Notes: generated by a model not told the origin, from the sequence alone. A stretch of 64,000 bases of DNA from Phycisphaerales bacterium (GCA_020343675.1 CP070806.1:3624498-3688497); one strand, 5' to 3'. Counted from the first letter of the stretch, positions 16,958 through 26,496 are shown. A program made the numbers and translations.

Positions 16958-18508
16958 TCACAAAGTCGACGGCGGTATCTTGATTTTCAGATGCGTCTGA
17001 AGCTGGCTTCTCATATCCCGGGCGACCTGTGGAAATTCCTTCACGACGTTTCGTTCCTGTTTGGGATCCACCCTGACGTTATACAGGCAAGGTCCCTTTC
17101 CGCGATCTTTACCCCGGACGTTCTGGAAGTAGTGCCAGTCAAGATTATGCACCGCTCCGAACCTGTTGAAGACCGTATAGACGTTCTCATGGAGGCTGGG
17201 ACGTTTGCCCGTCACTATATCCCACATATTGCCTCCATCGACGTTATTGTAATCGGTGATTCCCAGAAGCGCCAGAAACGTCGGCATAAAATCGACCGCG
17301 CCGACGAGGCCATTGACGCGCTTGCCGGCGAAGGACTTATCGGGGTGTCGTATGATCAGCGGGATATGCGTGACACAGGCATTCAAGAGCGCAGGCGTTT
17401 TCTGCACGCAGCCTTGCTCTCCGAGGTGGGTCCCGTGGTCGGTCGAAAAGACAATGACGGTATTCTCGGCCAGCCCCAATTGCTCGACCCTTCGTAGTAG
17501 ACGCCCGATGCAGTAGTCGCTGAATGTGACCTCCGCGGCGTAAAGGTCTCTGATCACAGGCAAATCGTCGGCCCGAATGTCGGCGTTCCTGACCCCATAC
17601 CCAAACAGATATCTTTCGTAGGGATATTCGTCGCGATACATTTTCTGAAACCGCGGCGGGGCGTCCCAGGGCTCGTGCGGATCGAACATGTCAATCCAAA
17701 GCATGAACGAGCCGCCTTCGGCATTGTCCTCAAGCCAGTCCATAGCGGCGCTGCAGCTTCGGGCGCAGAAGTAATCTTCCTCGCTTTCTCTGTCTTGAGT
17801 GTTCATCATGTACTGGCGCATGTTCGCGTCGTATCGCTTATTCCAGAGATGGGCGGGCATGTGCTTTCGGGGATCGAACTTATCCTTCGGACCGCTCTTC
17901 CATCGGTCGGTCTCCTGGCCTCGCACCCAGTGCCATGAGTCAAATCCCCGATGAAAATTGTAGTTGGCTTTGAAGTGGTGATAGGTATCGACGATAAAGC
18001 CGGTGGTGACACCGTGCCTGCCCAGGACCTCGGCGAACGTAACATCCTTTGCGCCCAACGGTTCCCATTTCGCTTCTGGAAGGACGCTCTTGCCGGTATG
18101 ATAGACTCTGCGGCAGGGAATGGTGGGCAGTCCCTCAGCGGTGGCATCGGCAAACAACGTGCCCTCGGCCGCCAGCCGGTCGAGGTTGGGCGTTTTGACG
18201 CGCGTGCTGCCGTAACAGCCGAGGTGGTCCGCTCGCCAGGTGTCGGCGATGATGACGATCATATTAAGGCCGTTGGGTTTGGAGCGCGCTGCAATGCGAG
18301 GCGCCTGCACTTCGGCAATCTTCAAATCGCCCGACCAGATGGGCATCTTTTGCCCCGTATCGTTCGGGTTTTGCCGGCCGCTCGCCGCCAGGCTCATTGC
18401 ACCCATTCCGGCCGCCGCCATGAAGTTCCTTCTATTTAGCAGGTTCTTGTTCTGCCTGCGGGAGGGCGAAGTCTTCTTCCCGTCCGGGTTACGCTTGCCG
18501 TTTGCCAT
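16958..18508 (-). CDS. Tat-exported sulfatase-fold hydrolase with altered active-site residue
   Basis: A 516-residue alkaline-phosphatase-superfamily protein. A Tat signal (RRNFMAAAGMGAMSLAAS, residues 26-43) predicts export. Metal-site segments are IIADTWRADHLGCYG near the N-terminus and FSTDHGTHLGEQG further on. The position normally holding the formylglycine precursor in C/S-x-P-x-R is Thr129 (T-I-P-C-R), so maturation to formylglycine is not expected; a Thr nucleophile as in nucleotide pyrophosphatases is possible. The start ATG has AAGGAG upstream; the frame extends 31 codons further up but that part is unconserved. It lies 89 bp downstream of accA on the same strand. Confidence 0.85.
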   Translation of the reverse strand: MANGKRNPDGKKTSPSRRQNKNLLNRRNFMAAAGMGAMSLAASGRQNPNDTGQKMPIWSGDLKIAEVQAPRIAARSKPNGLNMIVIIADTWRADHLGCYGSTRVKTPNLDRLAAEGTLFADATAEGLPTIPCRRVYHTGKSVLPEAKWEPLGAKDVTFAEVLGRHGVTTGFIVDTYHHFKANYNFHRGFDSWHWVRGQETDRWKSGPKDKFDPRKHMPAHLWNKRYDANMRQYMMNTQDRESEEDYFCARSCSAAMDWLEDNAEGGSFMLWIDMFDPHEPWDAPPRFQKMYRDEYPYERYLFGYGVRNADIRADDLPVIRDLYAAEVTFSDYCIGRLLRRVEQLGLAENTVIVFSTDHGTHLGEQGCVQKTPALLNACVTHIPLIIRHPDKSFAGKRVNGLVGAVDFMPTFLALLGITDYNNVDGGNMWDIVTGKRPSLHENVYTVFNRFGAVHNLDWHYFQNVRGKDRGKGPCLYNVRVDPKQERNVVKEFPQVARDMRSQLQTHLKIKIPPSTL

Positions 18509-18597
18509 AATCGTTCTCCTTCGAGATGTTCGCGCGCGCAGCGCGCCGGGGCCTGATTTCGACAATAACACATGATGCAGGCAGAGGGACAGAAACG

Positions 18598-19671
18598 TCA
18601 CACTTTTGCGGGCACTCGTTTGCCCTTGCCCGGTATGGCTTCGAGTGCTTCTTTTATTCGTTCCCTGCCTGCTTTGGTTCGGCGACGCAGCTTTTCCGTG
18701 GCGCTGACGCCTGTGGAACGCAGTTTAGCATATCTGTTGTCAAGAAGGGTGTCGATCTTTACACGTCGGAGCTCTCGGAGCGTCCTGACGATGTAGTCCT
18801 CGACGTTATGGACGGTATCGTGAAGATTTCGATGGGCTCCTCCGAGCGGTTCGGGGATGACCGCATCAACCAGGCCGAGCTTGTACAGGTCCTTACTTGT
18901 AAGCTTGAGCGCCTCGGCGGCTTCGGGGGCCTGCGAGCCGTCGCGCCAGAGTATGCCGGCACAGCCTTCGGGCGATATGACCGAATAGTACGCAAATTCG
19001 AGCATGGCGAGCCTGTCGCCGACGCCTATTCCCAGGGCGCCTCCGGAGCCGCCCTCGCCGATGACGATGCAGATAATCGGCACCCTCAGCCGGGACATGT
19101 GGTAAAGGTTGGCGGCTATCGCCTGCGCCTGGCCTCGCTCTTCGGCACCGATGCCGGGGTATGCGCCGGGTGTATCGATCAGCGTCACGATGGGAATCCC
19201 GAATTTCTCGGCGAACTTCATTTTCGCCAGCGCCTTGCGGTAGCCTTCGGGATTCGGACAACCGAAGTTGCTGGCAATCTTCTGTTTCGTGGTTTTGCCT
19301 TTGTCCTGGCCGACCAGCAGCACGCGCTCTCGGCCAATCTGGCCAAGCCCGGCGATGATGGCCCGGTCGTCGCCGAAGCAGCGGTCGCCGTGCAGCTCGC
19401 GAAAATCCTTGACCATGAGGTTCAGATAGTCGCTCAGAAGAGGCCTTTCGGGATGGCGGGCGACCTGGACCGTTTGCCAGGCGGTAAGGCTGGAGTAGAT
19501 ACGCTTGAGCTCGGTGACCTGTTGGCGCTGAAGCTGACGGATCTCCGAGGAGTAATCAATGCCCTTGACCGAAGTGAGCTTGCGCAGCTCGTTCATCTGG
19601 CGATCAAGGTCCGCCACCTTTTCCTCAAACGCGAGGTGGTTCCCGTCTTTGCTACTGTTGTTATCCGGCAT
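18598..19671 (-). CDS. accA: Acetyl-CoA carboxylase carboxyltransferase subunit alpha
   Basis: A 357-residue AccA, half of the carboxyltransferase that makes malonyl-CoA for fatty-acid synthesis. Recognisable blocks are FEEKVADLDRQMNELRKL, DYLNLMVKDFRELHGDR, TLIDTPGAYPGIGAEERGQA, VIGEGGSGGALGIGVGD and SPEGCAGILWRD. The C-terminus has about 30 extra basic residues. I use the ATG at 19671; a TTG at 19686 would add five residues. The beta subunit is not in the window. It is transcribed away from tyrA. Confidence 0.95.
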   Translation of the reverse strand: MPDNNSSKDGNHLAFEEKVADLDRQMNELRKLTSVKGIDYSSEIRQLQRQQVTELKRIYSSLTAWQTVQVARHPERPLLSDYLNLMVKDFRELHGDRCFGDDRAIIAGLGQIGRERVLLVGQDKGKTTKQKIASNFGCPNPEGYRKALAKMKFAEKFGIPIVTLIDTPGAYPGIGAEERGQAQAIAANLYHMSRLRVPIICIVIGEGGSGGALGIGVGDRLAMLEFAYYSVISPEGCAGILWRDGSQAPEAAEALKLTSKDLYKLGLVDAVIPEPLGGAHRNLHDTVHNVEDYIVRTLRELRRVKIDTLLDNRYAKLRSTGVSATEKLRRRTKAGRERIKEALEAIPGKGKRVPAKV

Positions 19672-19792
19672 TCCGGTTACTGTCAAATGTCTTCTTGCCG
19701 TGTGTGCGTGACAAACACGCGTTGCCGCACCGGCGAGTTTCAGCTGGAAGGGAAAATAATAGCATTTCGACCGGACAAAAGGAAGAAAAAAA

Positions 19793-19821
19793 TTGACATC
19801 GACAACCCCTTTCAGTACCTT
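19793..19821 (+). promoter_or_regulatory. Possible promoter of tyrA-purL-purQ
   Basis: A perfect TTGACA (19793-19798) is followed 17 bp later by TACCTT (19816-19821), a weak -10. The leader to the tyrA start would be about 35 nt. Confidence 0.4.
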
Positions 19822-19862
19822 TTAGCCGAGTCTATTCTGGGGCATGTTTTCATAAGGTATTG

Positions 19863-20741
19863 ATGGTGAACGACTTAAGACAAACGACCGTTATAGGGAT
19901 GGGTCTTTTGGGCGCCTCGATTTCATTGGCGGTTTTGCGTTCTTTTTCCCGCATGAAAATAGTGGGCTACACGCATCGGCCCTCGACTCGGGCCAAAGCG
20001 AGGCAGCTGGGCGTGGCGACTGAGGTCGTTGATGACATGATCCAGAGCGTGACCGATGCGGATCTTGTTATTCTCGCGACGCCGATCTGCACGTTCGAGA
20101 GTATCTTCGGTGAGATCGCCGATGCGCTGCCGAGCGGCTGCATCGTGACCGATGTTGGCTCGACCAAAGTCCTGCCTCACCGCTGGGCTCAGAAGAAGCT
20201 TCCCTCGTCGGTGCATTATGTGGGCTCACATCCTATCGCCGGCTCCGAACAGAGGGGCGTCGAATTTGCCCGGGACGATTTGTTCGATCAGGCGATGTGC
20301 GTTCTGACAACAACGAAAAAGACCCACCCCGGGGCCGTGCGGACGCTCGAGAGCTTCTGGTCCAGGCTGGGCTGCTTTGTCAAGTCGATGACGCCAGCCC
20401 AGCACGACAGGATCTTCGCCAACGTAAGCCACCTGCCGCATATCACGGCCGCCGCACTGGTGAACGCCAGCAGCCAGGCGGATCTGATATTCGCAGGCAA
20501 GGGCTTCATGGATACCTCAAGAATCGCATCAGGGCCCGCCAACGTTTGGGCCGATGTTCTTCTGACCAACGCCGGCAATACCATCCGGGGTATCGACCGG
20601 GTAATCGCCCAGTTGAGAAAACTCAAGAGCGCAATTGAGGGCAGGGACGAGAACGAAATGGAAAAGCTGCTCGAAAAGGCACGAACCAAGCGGGCGGCGC
20701 TGATCAACTACAAGATTGAGAAGAAGGAAATCATATCGTGA
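19863..20741 (+). CDS. tyrA: Prephenate dehydrogenase
   Basis: A 292-residue TyrA-type enzyme of tyrosine synthesis. The NAD(P)-binding motif is VIGMGLLGASISLA. Typical blocks are DVGSTK, GSHPIAGSEQRGVE and the helical C-terminal region beginning HDRIFANVSHLPH. No chorismate mutase or ACT domain is attached. AAGG lies a few bases before the start. The purL GTG overlaps its stop (GTGA), so a tyrosine-pathway gene is coupled to purine genes. Confidence 0.92.
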   Translation: MVNDLRQTTVIGMGLLGASISLAVLRSFSRMKIVGYTHRPSTRAKARQLGVATEVVDDMIQSVTDADLVILATPICTFESIFGEIADALPSGCIVTDVGSTKVLPHRWAQKKLPSSVHYVGSHPIAGSEQRGVEFARDDLFDQAMCVLTTTKKTHPGAVRTLESFWSRLGCFVKSMTPAQHDRIFANVSHLPHITAAALVNASSQADLIFAGKGFMDTSRIASGPANVWADVLLTNAGNTIRGIDRVIAQLRKLKSAIEGRDENEMEKLLEKARTKRAALINYKIEKKEIIS

Positions 20742-23620
20742 AGCAATGGCGTTTCGAGGTTTTCAATAAGTCGGGCTTCTCCGATGTGCACGGCAAGAGC
20801 GTGCTGGACGACATCGGCGAACTGGGCATCGCCTCTGTACAGGCGGTCCAGTCGGCCAAGGTGTTTCTGATTGAGGCGGATTTGGACAAGGCATTTGCCG
20901 AGCGCGTGGGACGCGAGCTTCTGACCGACCCGGTCTGCGAGCAATATTACGTGGGCCGCAGCGGAGCGCCTGCCGGTTTGGCCAGGGCGACACTCATCGA
21001 AGTCCATCTCAAGAGCGGCGTCACCGACCCGGTGGCCGAATCAGTGAGGGCGGCGGTCGCCGATATGGGCGTGGAGGCCGGCAATGTTCGGACCGCCCGA
21101 AAGTATGTGCTTCTGGGTCAGATCACAGACAGCCAAACGCAAACCATTGCAAAGAAACTTCTGGCCAACGATTGCATCGAAGATTGCATTATAGGCAACG
21201 AAGAGGAGCCGCCGAGCCCGCACCTGAGGCCCTACGAGCTGCAAATCACCCATTGGCCCATACGCGAGCTTGACGATGAGGGACTGGCGGCCCTGAGCAA
21301 ACAGAAGGACCTGTTTCTGAATCTCATCGAGATGCAGACGATTCAGAGCTATTACCGGCAAATCGACAGGGACCCGACGGACATCGAGCTGGAATCCATC
21401 GCCCAGACCTGGAGCGAACATTGCGTGCACAAAACGCTCAAGAGTTCGGTCGATATGTCGGTCGATGGTCAGCAGGTGTATTTCGAGGACCTGCTCAAGG
21501 ATACCGTCTTCAAAGCGACCAAGCAGCTCGACAAGGACTGGTGTATCTCCGTTTTCGCCGATAACGCCGGCGTCGTGGATTTCGATGACGATTCGGCGGT
21601 CTGTTTCAAAGTGGAGACCCACAATCACCCGTCGGCGCTGGACCCCTATGGCGGCTCCGCCACGGGTATAGGTGGCGTTATCCGTGACCCGATGGGTACC
21701 GGCCTGGGTGCCAGGCCCATCGCCAATACGGACATCTTCTGCTTCGGCGAGCCCGACAAGAAGCTCGAAGATATACCCAAAGGAGTCCTGCACCCGCGAA
21801 GGATTATGAAAGGGGTGGTGGCGGGTGTCCGCGACTACGGCAACCGAATGGGAATTCCAACGGTCAACGGCGCCGTCTATTTCGACGACAGATATCTGGC
21901 CAATCCCCTCGTCTATTGCGGCAATATCGGCCTGATGGACAAGACCAAGTGCTTCAAGAACCCGCAAAGCGGCAATCTGATAGTCATGGTGGGCGGCCGC
22001 ATCGGCAGAGATGGCATACACGGCGCGACCTTTTCGAGCGGCCAGATGACCCATGAACATGAGACCGTCTTCTCGCACGCCGTGCAAATCGGCAACCCGA
22101 TCACGGAAAAGAAAATGCTGGACGTCCTGGTCCAGGCGAACGAGGCCGGCCTGTATGAAGCCATCACGGACTGCGGCGCCGGCGGATTGAGCAGCGCCGT
22201 CGGAGAAATGGGGGAGAACCTCGGGGCCGACGTGGACTTAGAGAAGGCGCCACTTAAGTACGCGGGCCTCAGCTATACGGAAATCTGGATCAGCGAGGCC
22301 CAGGAGAGGATGGTTCTGGCCGTCAAACCGGAGAATCTCGAAGCGATCACGCGAATCTTCGACGGCGAAAACGTCGAATCGACCGTTGTCGGCAGATTTA
22401 CCGACGACAGGAAACTCAAACTGCGCTACAACGGGCAACTGGTGGCCGAGCTGGATATGGAGTTTCTGCACAATGGCGTACCCAAGTACTCGCGCAAGGC
22501 CATCTGGCAGACACCTGCCTTTGCCGAACCGAGCCTGCCAGAGAAAGACAGCTACAATGGTGACCTGCTGCAAATCCTTTCGGCCTTCAACGTTGCGAGC
22601 AAGGAATGGGTCATCCGCCAGTATGACCATGAGGTTCAGGGCGGCTCGGTCATCAAGCCGCTGACCGGGATAGACAACGACGGGCCCTCCGACGCGGCGG
22701 TGATCCGGCCGAAGCTGGATTCGGACAAGGGCCTGGCGATTAGCTGCGGGATGAATCCGCTGTACGGCGATATCGACCCGTACTGGATGGCGCTGGCCGG
22801 GATCGACGAGGCGATCCGGAATCTGGTCTGCGTCGGCGGACGGGCCGACAGGATTGCACTGTTGGACAACTTCTGCTGGGGCGACTGCACGAAGCCGGAA
22901 ACACTCGGCCCGTTGGTGCGGGCCGCCCAGGCCTGCTACGACGGCGCGATGGCGTTCGAGGCGCCTTTCATCTCGGGTAAGGATTCGCTCAACAACGAGT
23001 TCGCCTGCGAAGACGGCACACAAATATCCATTCCATCGACACTGCTGATCAGCGCAATCTCAATCGTGGACGACGTCGCCAAATGCGTCACGATGGACGC
23101 CAAGAAGGCTTCCAACCTGCTCTTTGTCGTGGGCGAGACGAAGAATGAGCTGGGGGGCTCACACTACTACAAGACAAGCGGCCACGTCGGAGCCAACGTT
23201 CCACGGTTGGACCTCGGAACAGCTCCGAAGACCGCCGGACAGATTGCGCGGGCCATTTCCGAGGGTCTGGTTGTCAGTTGCCATGATTGCTCTGAGGGTG
23301 GGCTGGCTGTGGCTCTGGCGGAAATGGCTTTTGCGGGAGGCCTCGGCATAGACGCGGACCTGCGGGGCCTGCCGCGTAGCAAAGACTGCTGCCGGGTTGA
23401 TGCACAGCTCTTCAGTGAATCGAACAGCCGCTATGTCGTGGAAGTCAAGCCCGAAAAGTATGACGCGTTTGTCAGGCTCATGCTGAATCTGCCGTTTGGG
23501 CAAATCGGAAAGGTGACCGAAGACGGCAGGCTTGTTATCAGGTCTGAGGCCGGCAGGGCCGTTATCGACGCAGAAATAGACACGCTCAAGCAGGCGTGGC
23601 AGAAGCCATTCGATTGGTAG
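20738..23620 (+). CDS. purL: Phosphoribosylformylglycinamidine synthase with two N-terminal PurS-like modules
   Basis: A 960-residue FGAM synthase. Residues 1-76 (WRFEVFNKSGFSDVHGKSV) and about 84-153 (ATLIEVHLKSGVTDPVAES) are two alignable PurS-like units. The PurL core follows with the SEHCVHKT catalytic block, GGSATGIGGVIRDPMGTG for ATP, and two AIRS-like halves. No glutaminase domain is fused; that is the separate PurQ downstream. GTG start with AAGGAA 8 bp upstream, overlapping tyrA by 4 bp. The layout is intermediate between small PurL plus PurS and the single-chain large PurL. Confidence 0.92.
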   Translation: MKQWRFEVFNKSGFSDVHGKSVLDDIGELGIASVQAVQSAKVFLIEADLDKAFAERVGRELLTDPVCEQYYVGRSGAPAGLARATLIEVHLKSGVTDPVAESVRAAVADMGVEAGNVRTARKYVLLGQITDSQTQTIAKKLLANDCIEDCIIGNEEEPPSPHLRPYELQITHWPIRELDDEGLAALSKQKDLFLNLIEMQTIQSYYRQIDRDPTDIELESIAQTWSEHCVHKTLKSSVDMSVDGQQVYFEDLLKDTVFKATKQLDKDWCISVFADNAGVVDFDDDSAVCFKVETHNHPSALDPYGGSATGIGGVIRDPMGTGLGARPIANTDIFCFGEPDKKLEDIPKGVLHPRRIMKGVVAGVRDYGNRMGIPTVNGAVYFDDRYLANPLVYCGNIGLMDKTKCFKNPQSGNLIVMVGGRIGRDGIHGATFSSGQMTHEHETVFSHAVQIGNPITEKKMLDVLVQANEAGLYEAITDCGAGGLSSAVGEMGENLGADVDLEKAPLKYAGLSYTEIWISEAQERMVLAVKPENLEAITRIFDGENVESTVVGRFTDDRKLKLRYNGQLVAELDMEFLHNGVPKYSRKAIWQTPAFAEPSLPEKDSYNGDLLQILSAFNVASKEWVIRQYDHEVQGGSVIKPLTGIDNDGPSDAAVIRPKLDSDKGLAISCGMNPLYGDIDPYWMALAGIDEAIRNLVCVGGRADRIALLDNFCWGDCTKPETLGPLVRAAQACYDGAMAFEAPFISGKDSLNNEFACEDGTQISIPSTLLISAISIVDDVAKCVTMDAKKASNLLFVVGETKNELGGSHYYKTSGHVGANVPRLDLGTAPKTAGQIARAISEGLVVSCHDCSEGGLAVALAEMAFAGGLGIDADLRGLPRSKDCCRVDAQLFSESNSRYVVEVKPEKYDAFVRLMLNLPFGQIGKVTEDGRLVIRSEAGRAVIDAEIDTLKQAWQKPFDW

Positions 23621-23666
23621 CCACGAAGGCTCTTATGGAGACAAAGGCAAGTAATAAGGACAAGAG

Positions 23667-24485
23667 ATGGCACAGGTTAATGCGATAGTCTTGCGGGCAG
23701 CGGGCATCAACTGCGATATGGAAACCGAATATGCGCTCGAATTGGCGGGCGCCAGGGCGCAGCGCGTGCACATTAACAGAATCATTGAAGATAAGAACCT
23801 GCTGGATGAATTTCAAATAATCGTTTTGCCCGGCGGGTTCAGCTATGGCGACGACGTCGCTGCCGGCAAGATTCTCGCGAACCAGATTGTACACCATCTT
23901 CTCGAACCGATACAGAAGTTCATTGAGCAGGGCAAGCTCGTGCTCGGGATTTGCAACGGCTTCCAGGTGCTGGTCAAAGCGGGCATTCTCCCCGGCCGCA
24001 CTTCGAGCGAGCGACAGGAAGAAGTGACCATCACCTATAACGACAGCGCCAAATTCGAGGACAGGTGGGTCTATCTGGCCCCCCAGACGGACCGGTGCGT
24101 TTTCATCGAGCCCGGCCGGCAAATTTATCTGCCCATCGCGCATGGCGAAGGCAAGGTCGTTGTCAAAGACGAAGCGACCTTAGAGCAATTCAAATCCGAG
24201 GGACACGTCGCATTCAAGTACGTGGACGCAAACGGCCGGGAAGGCGATTATCCGGTCAACCCGAACGGTTCCGTGGATTCAATCGCCGGACTGACCGATA
24301 CGACCGGCCGCGTCCTGGGATTGATGCCGCATCCGGAAAGGTTCGTACGACCGACTCAGCATCCGCGCTGGAGCCGGTCGGACAATGTCGATAGCGACGG
24401 AATGACAATCTTCAGCAATGCCGTCAAGTACGTGCAGGAGAACTTTGCAAGTCGTCATTTCAGCGTCTCAAGCCCCTGTAGCTGA
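23667..24485 (+). CDS. purQ: Phosphoribosylformylglycinamidine synthase glutaminase subunit
   Basis: A 272-residue class I glutamine amidotransferase that feeds ammonia to PurL. The nucleophile is Cys96 in LGICNGFQ, and the His/Glu pair lies in MPHPERF. FGGFSYGDD-type substrate residues appear as PGGFSYGDDVAAG. It starts 46 bp after purL with an AAGGA site, completing the purLQ complex in one operon. The C-terminus is somewhat longer than in small PurQ proteins. Confidence 0.95.
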   Translation: MAQVNAIVLRAAGINCDMETEYALELAGARAQRVHINRIIEDKNLLDEFQIIVLPGGFSYGDDVAAGKILANQIVHHLLEPIQKFIEQGKLVLGICNGFQVLVKAGILPGRTSSERQEEVTITYNDSAKFEDRWVYLAPQTDRCVFIEPGRQIYLPIAHGEGKVVVKDEATLEQFKSEGHVAFKYVDANGREGDYPVNPNGSVDSIAGLTDTTGRVLGLMPHPERFVRPTQHPRWSRSDNVDSDGMTIFSNAVKYVQENFASRHFSVSSPCS

Positions 24486-24796
24486 GAAACTGGACGAGCC
24501 CCCAGTTCCGCCGCAGAGGGCTTGGCCGAAATCCAATTTGGGGGCTAAGAAGAGGCCATTTCGAATGTTTTTTCGCTCGGAGTGCCATAATGTTGTCACA
24601 CCTGCGTTTTTTTTGTTGCCTTTCTCGTTCCCTACCCCCAATTTCAAGATGGTGCATCCCATTGAGGCAGCACGTTGTCCTTGCCGGACATGACGAAGAG
24701 GTCATGCCGGAAAGACGATCTCAGTGTGTTGGCCATTGAGAGTTGAACGCCATTTTGTTCAAAACGAGGGAGTCAGAGAAAGCGAGGTGTGGCAAT
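24486..24796. other. Intergenic region with two inverted repeats
   Basis: No convincing gene is seen. AGCCCCCA (24497-24504) pairs with TGGGGGCT (24539-24546) across a 34-nt loop soon after purQ and may help end that transcript. A second hairpin at 24684-24710 pairs CCGGACATGAC with GTCATGCCGG apart from one bulged base. Short T-runs occur near 24570 and 24608. Confidence 0.5.
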
Positions 24797-25366
24797 ATGG
24801 TCCTTCACATTATTTTTTTGCTTATGGTCTTTCTTGTACCGTTCCCGCCGGCGTATCTCCTGTACAAGAAACTTCCAAGCGAGACCATCGTAACCGGCCC
24901 CTTTAAGGGATTGAACATCAACCTGACAGGGGCCTTTGGTGGCTATTTCCTTTTAGTGTTGCTGGCACTCGGTTTCGCTTACTTCGCGCTCACTCCCGCC
25001 AAGCCCAGCTGCGAGGTCTGGAACCTCACAGGGCGGCTCGAAATCAGACCGGCGGATCCGAACATGGATACGGAGTCTGGCTATGTTGACGATGCGAGAA
25101 TCGACGTTGTTCCACCTAATCTTAAGGTGGGCAGTAGCGGGAATTTCACAATGAAGATCATCGTCGAGCCCGGTCATGTTGAAGGCGAAAGAGACTTCCC
25201 GGTGCTCACGTTCAACGTGCCCGGGTATATCGGTTCACGATTAATGTTAGATACGGCGAATCCAGATATCGTTTTCGCCGAAAAGACGAAACGTGTCAGA
25301 CTTGCGCAGCCAGTGATTCTTGGAAGGCTACCGGAAGAAACGGAGGAACCACGATGGGAGCGATAA
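24797..25366 (+). CDS. Two-TM membrane protein with C-terminal beta domain, unknown
   Basis: A 189-residue protein I cannot assign to a named family. Two hydrophobic segments (about residues 2-22 and 45-68) frame a short loop containing SETIVTGPFKGLNINLTGAF. The remaining ~115 residues alternate beta-like stretches (CEVWNLTGRLEI, IDVVPPNLKVGSSGNFTMKI, PVLTFNVPGYIGS), suggesting a beta-sandwich on one side of the membrane. The ATG at 24797 has GAGGTG 7 bp upstream. It overlaps the next gene by 13 bp, so the two probably act together. Less GC-rich than the purine genes before it. Confidence 0.7.
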   Translation: MVLHIIFLLMVFLVPFPPAYLLYKKLPSETIVTGPFKGLNINLTGAFGGYFLLVLLALGFAYFALTPAKPSCEVWNLTGRLEIRPADPNMDTESGYVDDARIDVVPPNLKVGSSGNFTMKIIVEPGHVEGERDFPVLTFNVPGYIGSRLMLDTANPDIVFAEKTKRVRLAQPVILGRLPEETEEPRWER

Positions 25367-26424
25367 AGCAGGATTGCAGAAGCGGCCGCCTTTGGCCGGC
25401 AATTGTCGTCGCAGTAGTACTTACGCCTCTACCCCAACAGTGCTCCGGAAAGAATATTGCTTCGATGTACAAAGAAGAAATCTTGGCGGAACTGGCAGAG
25501 CGTTATGAAAGAAATATCTCCTGGAACCTCGAGAAGGTCATCAAGCCGGTGCTTACGAAGCGGGAACGTGCCGAACTTCAAGACGTGCGACTTCAGTATC
25601 CCCTTATCGGCAGAGGGGGCGATCCATTCCGGTACTTCGCGACGGTTGAAGGAAAGAGTCGAATCATCGAGATGCCAGTATTGTCAGTCAAGTTTCTGGA
25701 CGATCTGGCAACTGCGGCGGCATGGCTGGAGATCAAGGGCCTCAGCACTGAAACACTGCCTGCATACGTTTCGATGTTGAAATATCAGGACATCGAGAGA
25801 TTTCCCGGCGGCCGCTACCCGACGCCGCTGGAAGCTCTGTTGCCGGCTGACAGGCGGCACGAACGGGAGGTAGATGAACTTGCCCAGGATTTGCTCAAAA
25901 CCAATGTGGTGTATATTCTCTCCCGCGAACTCGGTTCAATTCATTTTTCGAGCCCGTATACTCTAAAGAAAGCATCGTGGCAGCCGCAGCAGATCGGGAT
26001 GAAGCCGTGGGGGCAGCGCAGCAGGCAACAGGATCTCGTGCTTCAATGCGATGCTTTCGCCCTGGAGATTATGAGGCGGATCGGTGTTCCACCCCACAGA
26101 TTGACTTTCTACTTGTCGGCGCAGGCTTACTGGACTCGCAGCCGCATTGATTTTGACGATGATGAGGAGGTTTACTTGAGCTATTGGCACAACCCTCCGG
26201 GGTACGCAATGTTCCCGGAGCGACTGCATCAAATAGCTGATTTGATGGTCTGGGGTAAGGAAGATTACGCCCGACAACAAGATGATAAGCTCACAAGTAC
26301 GTCTCAAATAGAGCAGGCTGCGAGGAAAATCTTCAGGCTAAGCTACGTCTTAGAGAAGCAATCCATGCAGTGGGAAGTCAAACAAAAGGCCTTAGGACAG
26401 ACAATTGAAGATTTGAGACCCTGA
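25354..26424 (+). CDS. Degenerate zincin (M48-like) protein, probably catalytically inactive
   Basis: A 356-residue protein with a hydrophobic N-terminal signal-like segment (residues 13-27). Residues 185-250 keep the pattern of an M48-type metallopeptidase: VVYILSRELGSIHF matches a helix normally holding HExxH, but reads R191-E192-L-G-S195, so both zinc histidines are lost. The downstream LVLQCDAFALEIMRRIGVPP matches the ExxAD helix with the ligand Glu replaced by Val229. A later FPERLHQIADLM resembles the usual HP..ER segment. GGAGG precedes the ATG. It overlaps the upstream membrane-protein gene. Fold assignment is by motif only; a role as scaffold or regulator is inference. Confidence 0.65.
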   Translation: MGAIKQDCRSGRLWPAIVVAVVLTPLPQQCSGKNIASMYKEEILAELAERYERNISWNLEKVIKPVLTKRERAELQDVRLQYPLIGRGGDPFRYFATVEGKSRIIEMPVLSVKFLDDLATAAAWLEIKGLSTETLPAYVSMLKYQDIERFPGGRYPTPLEALLPADRRHEREVDELAQDLLKTNVVYILSRELGSIHFSSPYTLKKASWQPQQIGMKPWGQRSRQQDLVLQCDAFALEIMRRIGVPPHRLTFYLSAQAYWTRSRIDFDDDEEVYLSYWHNPPGYAMFPERLHQIADLMVWGKEDYARQQDDKLTSTSQIEQAARKIFRLSYVLEKQSMQWEVKQKALGQTIEDLRP

Positions 26425-26496
26425 TAAGCAAGCGAACATCTGCAGAAGCGCTTGAGCCAGATTCTGTGTGCGCCGGATTGGAAGGTCCAGCGATAA

